Source of the DNA: Pseudo-nitzschia pungens
Taxonomy: Eukaryota > Bacillariophyta > Bacillariophyceae > Bacillariales > Bacillariaceae
Assembly: GCA_037355855.1 (NCBI GenBank)
Contig: CM074759.1
Span: 6,324,001-6,388,000, forward strand
Direction of reading: 5' to 3'
DNA: 64,000 nt
Positions 1 through 10,344 of this stretch are shown here, piece after piece. The notes beneath the pieces are model-generated. The model had not been told where the DNA came from. It ran no database searches and worked only from the letters and a program-made list of their open reading frames with translations. Each line of letters starts with the position of its first letter. The first letter of the stretch is position 1. The position numbers and the translations under genes are program-made.

Positions 1-963
1 CTCGTTTTGTACGTGCTGTTTGAGAGCGCAGTCTGTCTGTTCGTAAAGCGAACTGAGCCTCCGAATAAAGGTTTTCAAATCGCGGCGAAACCGTTTCATT
101 TCGGCAACATCAAAGTCAAATATGTCTTCGCTTGCGATGCAAAGCTGAACCGCTTCAAGTTCTGTGGAGTGCTTCAGTTGAAGCATACCGAGGGCATAGC
201 GACAGACACAGACACCGCAGTCGAAGGAATTGGTCTGCCGATGAACTTTTGCTTCGTAGATTTTGACTTCGCTGAATGGCCCAGTCTCATCATTCCATCT
301 ATCGTTTAGCCAATTAACAAGATTTTTGCGAACACCTTTCTTGTAATCCTCTTCGCAACCCAATGAGTCAAAAATCAACAAATAGGTGCTGTTGGCATCG
401 TCGTTTATCGCCCCGGGGTTTACAACGACAGATAGATTCCAGTGCAAGTTGTCAACGTTGGTTGGGAAAAAAAGAAGCTTCTTGTCGAAAATGTTGAAGT
501 GTACCCAGGATTTGACTTTCTCAACCCCTTCACTATTCAAATATGTGTAGAACCATGTCGGGAAGATATAAACGTCACTGCTGTAGCGTGAAATCCAATG
601 CATCCACAGGTTCAATAATGAATCATTTAGATGATTTCCATCATTAAGTCTCCGGTAATCGCTCACAAGAATTTCAATAGGCGTTTGTGTGTTTGGTTCA
701 TTTGTGGGTTCAGGGTCTCTCCAGGAAAGTTCACTTAAATTCACTGATGCATCTTCTAATGCAGCCTCAGTTGCTTCAAATGGAAATTTGACCAAAACTT
801 CATCATCACGCTCTTTGTTGGCTAAGAAGCTTTGATCTTCCTGATCTTCCTGTTTGTAGTCATCTTCTGGTTCGGCTTGACGGAACCAGCCCCGAAGAGT
901 GTCCAACTCAATTCTCTCCTCGCAGTGCTCGTCGTCATCGACGTTATTGATGGGCATCGTCAT
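1..963 (-). CDS. Ulp1/C48-type cysteine protease, partial (runs off left edge)
   Basis: The frame opens at ATG 963 and stays open for 321 codons to the window edge, so the C-terminus is missing. The second half reads as a Ulp1/SENP (peptidase C48) domain. His174 lies in NLHWNL, Asp199 in LLIFDSLG, and Gln243 and Cys249 in HRQTNSFDCG, which is the His-Asp-Gln-Cys order of this family. The first 90 or so residues are acidic and low in complexity. Family knowledge: these enzymes cut ubiquitin-like modifiers or process precursor proteins, and they are often captured by large DNA transposons and Polinton-like elements. The neighbourhood (a DDE transposase 5 kb away and several orphan genes) suggests it is element cargo; this is inference. 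Strand and frame are clear; the true substrate is unknown. Confidence 0.85.
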   Translation of the reverse strand, partial: MTMPINNVDDDEHCEERIELDTLRGWFRQAEPEDDYKQEDQEDQSFLANKERDDEVLVKFPFEATEAALEDASVNLSELSWRDPEPTNEPNTQTPIEILVSDYRRLNDGNHLNDSLLNLWMHWISRYSSDVYIFPTWFYTYLNSEGVEKVKSWVHFNIFDKKLLFFPTNVDNLHWNLSVVVNPGAINDDANSTYLLIFDSLGCEEDYKKGVRKNLVNWLNDRWNDETGPFSEVKIYEAKVHRQTNSFDCGVCVCRYALGMLQLKHSTELEAVQLCIASEDIFDFDVAEMKRFRRDLKTFIRRLSSLYEQTDCALKQHVQNE

Positions 964-1707
964 GGATTATCAGCCTTTTTTGGTACAGAAATGCTTCGAC
1001 TAAGCAATGTGAAATCATTTCCATCACTTGTTCGCGAACCATCACTTGTTCGCGAACCATCATCATCCACACGTGATCTCCGTCACTCGCCGTGATCTGC
1101 GTCGCAACATATCAGGTCTAAACGGACAACGGGCACGTTGACAACGGGCACGTTGTTTCATGGTTTCATTGGCAATAGTCTGGTTGTGGGAGATTATTAT
1201 GAGCTGTTCGCGAACGTACCGTACAGTAACTTCACAAATACGAGGACAAGTAAGGCTTGCGAGTTACCATTACCATATCGTAAGGTTTTTACGGTAAGTC
1301 GTGTAAGTTTCACCGAAGTGTTGGCGATCTGTTCGTCGTCTAGTACCGGTTGTAAATTCTTCGCATGTTCCCCCAAATGGGTCTTACCTCGTAATAGTTA
1401 ACGAACATTCTACGAACAGGTTTTGGCGATTAATGTGACTAAGAACGTAGCCGGGCACCCGTGTAACCTTACTCCTACTCGTGTCTCTTCACCTTCCGTC
1501 GTCAATGATTCATGCGTATTACCAACATATTGCCAAAGATCAAAGATGGCGAGAGCTGAGGAAACTGAACAAAACACTACACGTTACTGCAACAGTCAAA
1601 GAGACCGCGAAGATGATGCCGTCCGGGAAAATCGCTAAGAATCATCGATAATGATTCTGCTCCCTATACTTTTTATCACATAATTCGCCAAGACTGTCTG
1701 ATGCAAA
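964..1707. other. Intergenic, no gene recognised
   Basis: Only short unconvincing frames occur here. The notable content is a direct repeat around 1024-1058 (CACTTGTTCGCGAACCAT twice) and another GTTCGCGAAC-like site near 1207. It probably holds the divergent promoters of the protease (minus) and the 1708 or 1828 gene (plus). Confidence 0.5.
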
Positions 1708-2499
1708 ATGCTTTCGCCTGAGAAAACCCTCGCATTGTTTGTGATTGTCTCCATCGTGAAGTTGTTAGACATCTCTCAGACGTTCGTAATCATTTGGTCC
1801 CTCAACTTATTGTTAGACATTTTCAACATGGAGTTCGATTGGGTTTTTGTCAACATGCCGCTTTTCTACGACGCTCCGTACCGTCCTGTAGACGATGACA
1901 TCGAATTCGAAGACCTACTGCAACGCTTTCGAGAACTCGAAGACGAACAGCACATTCTCGAAGACGAACAGCACACAACACAAGCCAGATATGAACTTGA
2001 ACTGCCTACTATTCCCAAGCCTCAGCCTATGCATTTTCCCAAGACTTCCTATTGCCTCATTAGTGACAATTCCCTGTGGCGCAAACAACGTCATTCGAAT
2101 GATGACGACGATGATGCAAACTCTGTGTATGCAGACTTTCATGCGGGTTGTCAACGCGGAGTAGAAGTGATCTCTCTCCGCAATCCCAGTGCGATGAGAC
2201 CCGACCTCGCTACGGCACCAGAGTCCCTACTTCAATTTGCGAAGCTAGGCCGTATCTCCATGATCATTTGTTACAAATTTTGGTCTTACAAATACTACAA
2301 TGGCAAAGGTTCTGGTAGCAATGGTTGGGACCCATTGGAACATGGGGAAGGAAAGTACGAGTCAATCCCTCTCATTGCGAAACATATGACTCCTGAGGAG
2401 TTCTCCCTTGAAGCAAAGTCCATGGCACAGCTTGCAAGCTTTCTGTTCCTGAACGATGTCTTTCTCAACCCCCATCGTTTGCGAATGGAAGAAGACTGA
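1708..2499 (+). CDS. Hypothetical protein of the first Harbinger-like element
   Basis: The open frame has 263 codons and ends in TGA. Two starts are possible. ATG 1708 gives a 40-residue hydrophobic leader. ATG 1828 (residue 41, MEFDWVF) gives a soluble 223-residue protein, and I slightly prefer it because the leader region contains a repeated DNA word (TTGTTAGACAT). Residues about 60-95 are Glu-rich with a short repeat (LEDEQH twice), followed by an Asp run near residue 133. No known domain is recognised. It lies between the protease gene and the 139-bp repeat at 2504. Confidence 0.5.
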   Translation: MLSPEKTLALFVIVSIVKLLDISQTFVIIWSLNLLLDIFNMEFDWVFVNMPLFYDAPYRPVDDDIEFEDLLQRFRELEDEQHILEDEQHTTQARYELELPTIPKPQPMHFPKTSYCLISDNSLWRKQRHSNDDDDDANSVYADFHAGCQRGVEVISLRNPSAMRPDLATAPESLLQFAKLGRISMIICYKFWSYKYYNGKGSGSNGWDPLEHGEGKYESIPLIAKHMTPEEFSLEAKSMAQLASFLFLNDVFLNPHRLRMEED

Positions 2500-2503
2500 A
2501 CGT

Positions 2504-2772
2504 GAAACTCGTTCGCGAACATCCAAGACATCTCATCAAAAGAATCGATTGCCTTTCTGCGTTCGTGAACGAAGCCTTCGTTCGCGAACATCCATGAGAC
2601 TCAAAGCTCTAATCCCTCTGGGGGTACGAAAAATATCGTTATGAAACTCGTTCGCGAACATCCAAGACGTCTCATAAGAATCGATTGCCTTTCTGCGTTC
2701 GTGAACGAAGCCTTCGTTCGCGAACATCCATGAGACTCAAAAGCTCTAATCCCTCTGGGGGTACGAAAAATA
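2504..2772. repeat. 139-bp tandem repeat, two copies
   Basis: The segment starting GAAACTCGTTCGCGAAC at 2504 is repeated almost exactly from 2643, and each copy ends near CCCTCTGGGGGTACG. A weaker partial third copy (CCCTTTGGGG) follows to about 2850. Each copy contains two GTTCGCGAAC palindromes. It lies just after the stop of the 1708-2499 gene. Confidence 0.85.
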
Positions 2773-3041
2773 ACTCGTATAAAAAATGAAACGAAGTATA
2801 GCATCCACGAGATCCCTTTGGGGTAAGAAGTCATAACGAAGTATGCCACCCATTAAAGAAAATTATTAGGCGAATCACATTAACAAGAAACGTCTTTTTT
2901 TATTAGTCGGTCCTATGAAACATTTGAAATTCAAAAAAATTCGGTCCGGCAAAAATACATTGACAAGCGTGATACTTACGCGATGTCATGTTAGATCTTA
3001 GTTGTTACATCATGCCATAATTTTCTGTTGAATCGATAACA

Positions 3042-3713
3042 ATGCCTACCTCAACATTCATCCGCCGTTACATTGTAATCACCCGCATGAAAGGACCTGC
3101 AACTATTGCTATGGTCAATGTCCTTCGCAACGCGGAAGAGTGCGACTATGCAACTTTGCTCAAGGGTGCCACCATTACCTCTTTGAACGAAAACAGAGGT
3201 CAAATCACTCTCAGGGCACCCTGGAACATGGTGCATGAAATCGAGTTGTTGGATTCCAATATTTACATTGAACTTCACCACAAGTTTCCAGCAACAGTTA
3301 TTGAGTCGTTCTTGTCTCTTGAGGATGCCTACAAGTTTGTTGCTGATGATGCTTTCTCATGTGCGAAAATTAAAGCTGGAATTAAGCGATATCGTTATCC
3401 TGAAGACGACTACGACGAAGACGACTTCGACGAGGACGGCTTCGACGCACCTACCGATAATAAATTTGAAGCCCGCTACGCCGATGAGGCAGGGCGAGTC
3501 CACTTTTGGGTCAAGCCTTCCCCAACAAACTCTGATGGCGTTCCCGAACCAGTTCAGACTCCCAAAGAAGTCGTTCGCGAACCAGTTCAGACTCCCAAAG
3601 AAGTTCGCGAACCAGTTCAGACTCCCAAAGAAGTTCGCGAACCAGTTCAGACTCCCAAAGAAGGCGTTCGCGAACCAGTTCAAGTCTCCGGTAATTTCTT
3701 TGGCAATAATTGA
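3042..3713 (+). CDS. Hypothetical acidic protein with VREPVQTPKE repeats
   Basis: ATG 3042 to TGA 3713, 223 residues. Residues 1-120 look globular and match no family I know. Residues 120-136 are an Asp/Glu run. Residues about 168-215 are a decapeptide repeat (VREPVQTPKE and close variants, about five copies) coded by a 30-bp DNA repeat. Each DNA unit carries GTTCGCGAAC, the same palindrome found in the element's non-coding DNA. A related word, VREPTGQETTPQR, can be read in the 16.6-18.6 kb gene of the second element, in the stretch 18,162-18,203. Function unknown. Confidence 0.6.
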   Translation: MPTSTFIRRYIVITRMKGPATIAMVNVLRNAEECDYATLLKGATITSLNENRGQITLRAPWNMVHEIELLDSNIYIELHHKFPATVIESFLSLEDAYKFVADDAFSCAKIKAGIKRYRYPEDDYDEDDFDEDGFDAPTDNKFEARYADEAGRVHFWVKPSPTNSDGVPEPVQTPKEVVREPVQTPKEVREPVQTPKEVREPVQTPKEGVREPVQVSGNFFGNN

Positions 3714-3738
3714 TACAGTTATCTAATAAGTTTACACT

Positions 3739-5589
3739 TCATGACATGTCGTCAAGATCTAGTGACATGTTGTCAAGATCAAAATCTAATTCTATCTCAA
3801 AACCATCGCCGTCTTTTTCTGTCGAGCTAGCCCTGGTGCTCATGTAGTCGCGGAGCTCCAAAAGTATTGCCCCGGCCTCGTAAAAGGTGCCAATGGGGTC
3901 AAGATCGGATGATTTCAAAGATGTATCGAAAGAATTGACTGAATCACAGTCGGGGACCACATGTAGTCATTCGGGGGGAGGGTTGGAGGCCAACCATTCG
4001 ATGTAGTACTCCTGACCCTTTGTTGCAGCTTCCTGTTGCCGTTGATAAAAATTTAGTTGGTCTCCATTTTTTCGTAATTGTCTGATTTTTTCATCTTTCT
4101 TTTTCTGACGGGATGATTCTGCTGCTTTCATACCTTTTTCCTGAGCATCACTGTGAATTCTATCATTACTTCTACGCTTCGGATTTTCTTCTCCTCTGTT
4201 CTCAGAATTTTCGAGAATAGTGAATATTTTCTTCATCCGACGAGCTTTTGCGACTTGTTCGTCGATGAGGGACTGACCGGCTTGTTCGTCAACGAGGTTC
4301 CCGACGGGTTCATCAGGCTTCCTGACAAGTTCAGTTGCACCATCGTCGAAGGGTCCGAATCCTGGCGGGTCTTCTACCGGTTTTGAAAAAAGAATGCGAA
4401 GGCGACGAAAAATAATATTTTGAAGTTAGAGTTACGTTAACACTATTCTAGTTCATACCGACACACCGACACACAACAGTTTCTACTCGCCAAAATGCAA
4501 ATTTTTAAACAAGGCATCCACCGACATCGCGTCGTTATCGTATTTGAGGTTTCGGATGTTGTTTTCGGATTCAAGGGCAATTTCAAAGTAGACAGTAGCA
4601 CACACGTTTGCTTGCTTTGACGACCCCACTTGATCAACCCAAATGGAATGACGTAGTTCGAGGTCGTAAGGATTAGTAGGATGATTTCCATCGGCGTCCT
4701 TGTTGAAGAGGTCGTTCGAGCCCACCATGTCTTTGAATTTGTAAAGAACGATTATTTCATTCTTTACCTCTTTCTTTTGTATAGGTGTGACAACCTTGCT
4801 CTTGTAGAACATGAAAGTGTTTTCGCAAAGAGGCACAAACTCCTTTCCGGTGGAGGTGGTGGCGGTGTCCATCTCAGTGGTGCTGGTGGATGCATACGGA
4901 TCCCTGTGAATTGCTTCTTCCTTTGAATGCATGAAGGTGGATGTTGCAGGCAACTTCACGACAACACCATCGCCATCTTCGGTAAGTTGCGCCGCGTATA
5001 GTTTTTCCACAATGTCATTGGGATCCCAAACCGGAAAGTACAGAGTAAGTTTCTTGCTCTTCGGGTTATTCCCTTTGGAGGATCGATGAGGAAAAGTTTC
5101 CTCAGCCAACATCGTCACAAGCGCAACACATCCTTGAATATTTCCAATAGGCTTTTCGGTGTTCAGGAAGGTTTCGCAGTCTGGTCTTGTTAGGCGCAGC
5201 TGCTTTCGGAACATGGTTGAATCGTTTCTCGGTGGCTTGATAGGCGTGCGAACAATGCTTGGAGCTTTTTGTGAGGATGTTCGTGAGGATGTTCGTGAGG
5301 ATGTTCGTGAGGATGTTCGTGAAGAGGGTTGAAAACTTAAAAGTCTTTCTTGAACCTTGTTGACCAATTCTTTATCGATGTCAGAAACAAAATAGGATGG
5401 TGGTAATTTTTTCCTGCGCTTCCAATTCTTGATTGAGTTACGCCAGTACTCCCGAGTCTTACTGCCGCGGGTTCCAAACAGATCTGTGTTGAGATCTAAA
5501 TGTGGACTCAAGTTACAAAGATCGACTCTGTCGTTCGCGATCAGCCTGAACAAAGCAATGGTAGCAGCTGTGCTTTCGGGCTTGTTCAT
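3739..5589 (-). CDS. Hypothetical element protein with candidate UGA-CUA readthrough and GC-AG intron
   Basis: ATG is at 5589; an earlier frame extension uses TTG only. Exon 1 (5589-4491) ends in frame phase 1 at G|GCGAGT. The next exon starts at 4373 (after TAG) or 4361 (after CAG); both keep frame. It runs to TGA at 3969-3967 after the word SNPPPE, and is rich in Lys, Glu and Gln. The same frame continues past TGA-CTA for 75 residues, with DLDPIGTFYEAG and an acidic end, to the stop at 3739. Exon 1 contains SRTS repeats (near 5280-5325) and RTPIKPP. The 16,577-18,560 gene shares this layout, including RTP, a phase-1 intron at the same place, TGA-CTA and the acidic tail. Function unknown. 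The GC donor (GT in the relative) and the readthrough are inferences. Confidence 0.55.
3964..3969 (-). other. In-frame TGA CTA, candidate stop-codon readthrough site
   Basis: TGA (3969-3967) is followed at once by CTA (3966-3964). The frame then stays open for 75 codons. UGA-CUA is an established readthrough context in viral and animal mRNAs. The same hexamer sits at the corresponding point of the related gene at 18,402-18,407. Confidence 0.45.
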
Positions 5590-6180
5590 CAATTTTTTAT
5601 GAGATCACTACGCTCGTGCAAACCATCAAATCGCGATCGAACTTGCAAAGGTGCACATCCTTCAATAACTGGTTCAGAACTCCAACTTTTTGTTACATCG
5701 CCAATTTAATTCAAACGACTTCAAAATCAGCAACCATAGTGTTCGTTATCATTGCAGACCCACGAAAAAGTATGTGAACACAGATTATGACAATGAGGAT
5801 TAATTTGAATTAACCTTACGAGTACGGTACCGTAAGTTACGGTAAGGTAACGGTAACTTGTTACAGTAATTTTTAGATTTAGATTTTAACAGCAGAAAGG
5901 GATATTCGGTATTAAGCGTACGTACCGGTAAGGTTACCAGGAAGTTTCGAAGCGCAAGTTCATCATACGTACCGGTAGCGTACGCGGTTCTTCCTTTTTT
6001 AATAAAGCCCTATCCCGAACGGAGTCTCCCGATGAACACGAAATTTTTATTTGAACGCGGAGAGTAACCTTACGGTACGAGTATCGTACATCGTACAGAA
6101 CCAAGACGTACAAGCACCCCAACGTTCGCGAACGCAGAGCAGTACGTACAAGTAATTTTGTCATAAAAAAAATTGAAGCA
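5590..6180. other. Intergenic between divergent genes
   Basis: This is the shared promoter region of the 5589 (minus) and 6181 (plus) genes. It is rich in the short words GGTAAC, TACCGGTA and GTACGTACC, which are common in intergenic DNA across the window. One TTCGCGAA palindrome occurs near 6125. No RNA gene or further coding frame was recognised. Confidence 0.4.
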
Positions 6181-7209
6181 ATGGTAATATTATGTAAACA
6201 ACCGGGAGAGGCTACAAGTGCAAGCCCCGAAAATACCAATGAAGCAACTTCAAAGTCATCTGGCAGGGCAATTCCAAGAAATCGAAGAAAAAACCAGCCG
6301 GTCATTGCACCCAGTGAAGATGATGTTTTACTTATTGGATTAAAGTATGTCCATTTCAACAGTGTTCGTCAAAACAGTGTCAGGAAAGAACGGAACATCG
6401 AGCGATTCAGAGCAAATTATGGTGTCACTCCTCTGACTGTAATGCATTTGATCCGAGATTTGCAAACTCTAATTGACGACGAGAACCGCATCAAGAAGTT
6501 CAGTTTGAAACATCTATTCTTAACGTTGCATTGGCTCAAAGCATACCCTACTTATGCAAAGATAGAAGGACCCTGGGGTATGTGCAAGAATGTTATTATC
6601 ACGAAAACCAAAATCTACACAGAGGCGATTGAACAGCTTCAACAGTTCAAAATCAGATGGTTCGAAGAAGGAGAAATCAATGATATGGACACTTTCATTG
6701 TCTCGGTCGACGGTATCCACTGCCCGATACAGGAGGTTCGAACAGATCCAAGCAGCAAGTGGTATTCACATAAGTTTCATGGGGCGGGTCTTGCATACGA
6801 ACTGGCAATTTCTGTCAGGTCCGATCGACTTGTGTGGATCAGAGGTCCTTACCCTGCATCACGACATGATATTTCAATCTTCAGATTCGGCGATGGTGAC
6901 GAGTCTAACCCACAGCCAAGTTTGAAAAGTATGATTCCAGCGGGCAAGCGAGCTATTGCCGACAGCGCTTACTGTGGCGAAGATGGAATATCCATCTCAA
7001 TAACACGTCAAGGGGACTCGGGAGAAGTGAAAGAGTTCAAAGCAAGAGCTAAATCTCGACAAGAAACTTTCAATGCTCGCATAAAGTCTTTTACTTCTAT
7101 GGGCACAACGTTTCGCCATTCCATCCAGCGCCATGCGGCTACATTTAGAGCCGTTTGTATCTTGGTACAATACGAAATCGAAAGTGGCCACCCTTTATTC
7201 GAAGTCTAG
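6181..7209 (+). CDS. PIF/Harbinger-like transposase (DDE_4 family)
   Basis: ATG 6181 to TAG 7209, 342 residues, no intron needed. The DDE_4 endonuclease core is clear: Asp177 in VSVDGIHCP, the conserved block LVWIRGPYPASRHDISIF (218-235), Asp261 in IADSAYCGE and Glu295 in RQETFNARIKSF. The N-terminal 50 residues are basic and disordered, and residues about 65-110 could be the DNA-binding part. It would cut and rejoin element ends. The match to the second transposase (complement 24,011-24,970) covers the same blocks, so the two elements are related. All three acidic residues are present, so the enzyme may be active. Its usual Myb-like partner is not recognised nearby. Confidence 0.9.
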   Translation: MVILCKQPGEATSASPENTNEATSKSSGRAIPRNRRKNQPVIAPSEDDVLLIGLKYVHFNSVRQNSVRKERNIERFRANYGVTPLTVMHLIRDLQTLIDDENRIKKFSLKHLFLTLHWLKAYPTYAKIEGPWGMCKNVIITKTKIYTEAIEQLQQFKIRWFEEGEINDMDTFIVSVDGIHCPIQEVRTDPSSKWYSHKFHGAGLAYELAISVRSDRLVWIRGPYPASRHDISIFRFGDGDESNPQPSLKSMIPAGKRAIADSAYCGEDGISISITRQGDSGEVKEFKARAKSRQETFNARIKSFTSMGTTFRHSIQRHAATFRAVCILVQYEIESGHPLFEV

Positions 7210-7371
7210 ATATGATGGCGATCATCGTTTGGACCAACGAAAAGAATAATTTATAGACTTGTTCGTGACAGAAGTCTCAACTAATAATACATAGTTTATT
7301 GATTGAACAGACCAATTGTTCGTGACATTAGATTGCTGTTCTTGTTCGTGACATTAGATAGATACGTTCAA

Positions 7372-8487
7372 CTAACTGATCTTCATTTGACTCAAGTCAA
7401 GCTTGGATAATTCCTCCTCTGTTACCCTGTCCTTTCGCATTGCTCTGTTTCTTTTGTCTACCCAATACGGAACTTCTCTGTGAGCTCGAATCGTTCTGTA
7501 AACTCTGTCCCGAAAAACGTTGGGGGGTAGATCACTGTATTCTGGTCTCAACGCCTTCAAACCCATTGGTTTCATGCCTTGAACATCGTAAATTCCACCT
7601 TTCTTAGTGTCTTCTTCTAATAACTTCCGGTGGGGATTATCTGGATGATTCCATCGAACATATCCGACTTTCAGTATGCGTTCCTGCGGATACTTCAATC
7701 TTTCTGTTTGAAATGCCTGTTCATCGAATTCGACATTAGTCTTTTCTGTATCGATAGTTTGTTTCAAATTAAGGAAGTTGGTTTTGAAATTTTGGAAAGG
7801 GAAAGGTTGGAAGAGAGCGGAAGAAGCGTGAATCTTCTCAATTGTAATAACTGTGGTTCGGCTGCGCCTGACACCAAATGTAGGATTGTCAGCAATCATT
7901 TTGTTGACCCATGAAGTCTCATCCCTCAACAATCTAGAAAGTGCTTCCTTTGCTTTACTCTTCGCCCATGGAACTACAGTTTGACTCGTTGGAAAACTGA
8001 TCGGTAGTGAAAGGGGCGAAGACGGCTTTGACTCTATTTTAATGTGAATGCGCTTTCCGTTCTTAGCTACCAAATCTTCGTGTAGTAGGACAAGGCCTAC
8101 ATTCGTTTCCATCAAATCGACACATAGTTGATGAAGCGCATCACGCCTGGCCTGTCCGCCATAAAAGTACTTTTCATTTCCTGCGCTTGCTGTCAAAATC
8201 CACTGACAAAGTTTGCGTTTATCTGACTCAATATGTTCGTCCCGTGTCCTCCGTGTCTGCCGTGCGCATCTTGCCTCTGTCTGCCTCGTTTCGCTTGCTC
8301 CGGGAGTTGTCGGTTCCAAATCCGTGGCTACCTCGCTTGCCTCTGTCTGTCTCGTTTCATTAGTTGCTGCTAAAGTGGTAGCTACCTCCGGACATGTTCT
8401 TGCCGCAACTTGCGCGTCGATATCTTCTCCGCAATCATTGTTCCATTTAATAGGGATCACCATTTTTGATGATCGCAATATCGCCAT
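7372..8487 (-). CDS. Hypothetical protein of the first Harbinger-like element
   Basis: The first ATG in the frame is 8487 (MAILRSSKM), giving 371 residues; upstream extension relies on a GTG codon. It is convergent with the transposase, ending 163 bp from it. The N-terminal 70 residues are low in complexity, with a short repeat (NETRQTEA and SETRQTEA) whose DNA also shows a repeat near 8270-8360. The remainder is mixed and globular: LVLLHEDLVAKNGK, TSWVNKMIADNPTFG and a basic C-terminal third with RVYRTIRAHREVPYW. No known family is recognised. Coding is supported by length and balanced composition in an otherwise repeat-rich stretch. Confidence 0.6.
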   Translation of the reverse strand: MAILRSSKMVIPIKWNNDCGEDIDAQVAARTCPEVATTLAATNETRQTEASEVATDLEPTTPGASETRQTEARCARQTRRTRDEHIESDKRKLCQWILTASAGNEKYFYGGQARRDALHQLCVDLMETNVGLVLLHEDLVAKNGKRIHIKIESKPSSPLSLPISFPTSQTVVPWAKSKAKEALSRLLRDETSWVNKMIADNPTFGVRRSRTTVITIEKIHASSALFQPFPFQNFKTNFLNLKQTIDTEKTNVEFDEQAFQTERLKYPQERILKVGYVRWNHPDNPHRKLLEEDTKKGGIYDVQGMKPMGLKALRPEYSDLPPNVFRDRVYRTIRAHREVPYWVDKRNRAMRKDRVTEEELSKLDLSQMKIS

Positions 8488-8639
8488 GTGTGTACAGGGA
8501 CTAGCGATGGGCACGGAGGTTAGCGCTACTAAGTTCACGAACGAAACAAATAGTATTTAGTACCGGTACAAGACACGCCTGCCGTTTGCATCGGTCCAGT
8601 GAAAAATAGGTAGAAATAGTACAACGCGTACGTACGTTG

Positions 8640-8925
8640 TACGTTTACGAACAGACAGATAGGCAGACAGACGAGCAAGAATATAGACGAACAGACAGAC
8701 GAAATAGACAGACGAACAGACGAACAGACAGATTGACGAACATAATACGTAGTATGGTACTAGCGTACGCTCAGTAGTGTCTGTTTGTCTGTCTGTTCTT
8801 ATGTTCGTCTGTGACGTTCGTTCGGGAACAGACTGATAAGACGATCAGAGAGACAAAACAGACAAGACAAGCAAACAGACAACCAGCTAGACGACAATAG
8901 ACAGACGAACAAGTGATCTTACTCT
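8640..8925. repeat. Degenerate GACAGACGAACA-type repeats
   Basis: Many imperfect copies of CAGACGAACAGA and its reverse complement (TCTGTTCGTCTG-like) fill this stretch downstream of the 8487 start. It has no coding content. Confidence 0.7.
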
Positions 8926-8952
8926 TAGTCGTCCTGTTCGTCCTGTTCGTAA

Positions 8953-9105
8953 TGACACCAGACGACACCAGCGTTCGTCATGACACCAGTCGACACCAGT
9001 CGACACCAGTCGACACCAGTTGACACCAGTTGACACCAGTCGACACCAGTCGACACCAGTCGACACCAGACGACACCAGACGACACCAGTCGACACCAGT
9101 AGACG
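8953..9105. repeat. 10-bp tandem repeat (GACACCAGTC)
   Basis: About fifteen near-perfect 10-bp units, GACACCAG followed by TC, TT or AC, run head to tail. The open frames seen here on both strands are artefacts of the repeat. Confidence 0.9.
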
Positions 9106-9655
9106 ACACCACCTGCAAAGTGGCGACCAAGGTTTAGCGATAAGTTTTAGCGATTTTGGCGATTACGTGTTCGCGAAAAGAAAAAATAGTTTATCGAGGG
9201 GGGGGGGGGTTCAATCGGAATTTCTTCTCAAAAAAATTCTCTTGTGACAACTGAAACAAAAAGGGTCATGGGGATTTAAGAATTTACAATTTTTTTTTTT
9301 CCCTTTTTCGAAACCTCTTGTGCCTCAACCAAAAACTAAAGCGCGCGCGATTCAGGGGGTTGGAAAAATTTAATTTGAACTATTTTTTTAAAAATCAACC
9401 ATGTTCCTGGGATTTTGATTTTTTTAACGGATTTTCAGACTACCGTACCGGTACCGGTACTGTATGGGATGAAGAATGGAGAGACACCGCGGAGTACAAG
9501 GGACCTTCGTAGTACGATTAAGGTTAATTGTACTGCCGAATCTACTCTTAACTAACTTACCTACGAAACATATCTAAAATCCCATTACCAATGCCCACAA
9601 CGGTAGTCTTACTTGCACCTTGAGAGTACTTAGTCCCCACTAAGGTTTAACTGTC
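9106..9655. other. Intergenic, homopolymer-rich
   Basis: This holds runs of G (about 9200-9211) and T (about 9289-9300) and no convincing gene. A short TACCGGTACCGGTA word is near 9443. Confidence 0.4.
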
Positions 9656-9656
9656 T

Positions 9657-10215
9657 GGAGCGGTCGGAAATAGAAAAACGTGCGCACCGCGCGACAGGTT
9701 AAGTTTTTTCAAAATGATACGTATGAACTTACTGTACATACTACATATATCAATGTGTGATTTACGTATTAATACGTAGAACGAGATAAGTAATAAGTAA
9801 CGTTCATGAAAAAAATCTCCACGATTCAAATTTAAAAAGGGGGAACCGGGAAACTAAAACCGGGAAACTAAAAATAGTTGTTTTTGGTTCACGTAATTAA
9901 TTAATTACGTACGTAATTAATTAATTACGTACGTAATTAATATTACGTACAATTGGATTTAATTACGTACGATTGCAGTTAATTACGTACGATTGCAGTT
10001 AATTCCGTACGATTGAAGATTAATTACGTAACTATGTGGCTTACATAGGTAAAGTAGCCAATTTAATGACGCAATAATAATTTAAATATGCCCTATATCA
10101 ATGTAAAACATAAGCCTCTTATTAGAGCCTCCAAATTGCTTCAATTTGATGACAAAGACGATGTATGCGCCTTTTAAACTGCCGCTAACAGCCACATAAT
10201 AGATACTATAGACGT
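9657..10215. repeat. Inverted repeat arm A, left
   Basis: It begins with GGAGCGGTCGGAAATAG and continues through GTATTAATACGTAG and GATTCAAATTTAAA. It then has a run of palindromic ATTACGTACG units (9890-10,030) and a unique inner part ending near TGTATGCGCC. The same order, reverse-complemented, occupies 25,565-26,102. Confidence 0.85.
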
Positions 10216-10344
10216 ATATGCGCCATTTAAAGTGCCGCTGATAGCCACTTATTCGGTACAGGCTGTCGGCGCCACTTTAGATGGCGCCCTTACTGGTACG
10301 ATAAGCCCCTTTAAGTGGCGCTGGAGCTGAGTATTTGTAAATGG

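Larger units (their letters stand above)
1..8560. mobile_element. Large PIF/Harbinger-like element, partial
   Basis: This block holds a DDE_4-type transposase (6181-7209), a Ulp1-like protease at the left edge and four genes without recognisable relatives, arranged on both strands with short gaps. The palindrome GTTCGCGAAC recurs in its coding and non-coding DNA, which ties the genes together. One gene (complement 3739-5589) has a distant relative inside the second Harbinger-like element at 16.6-18.6 kb. The left end lies outside the window. The right end was not located; 8560 is simply where coding ends and short repeats begin. Confidence 0.5.

Noticed and set aside
8953..9105. CRISPR-like array of short repeats
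   Set aside because: Contiguous 10-bp units without unique spacers in a eukaryotic genome; a plain tandem repeat.
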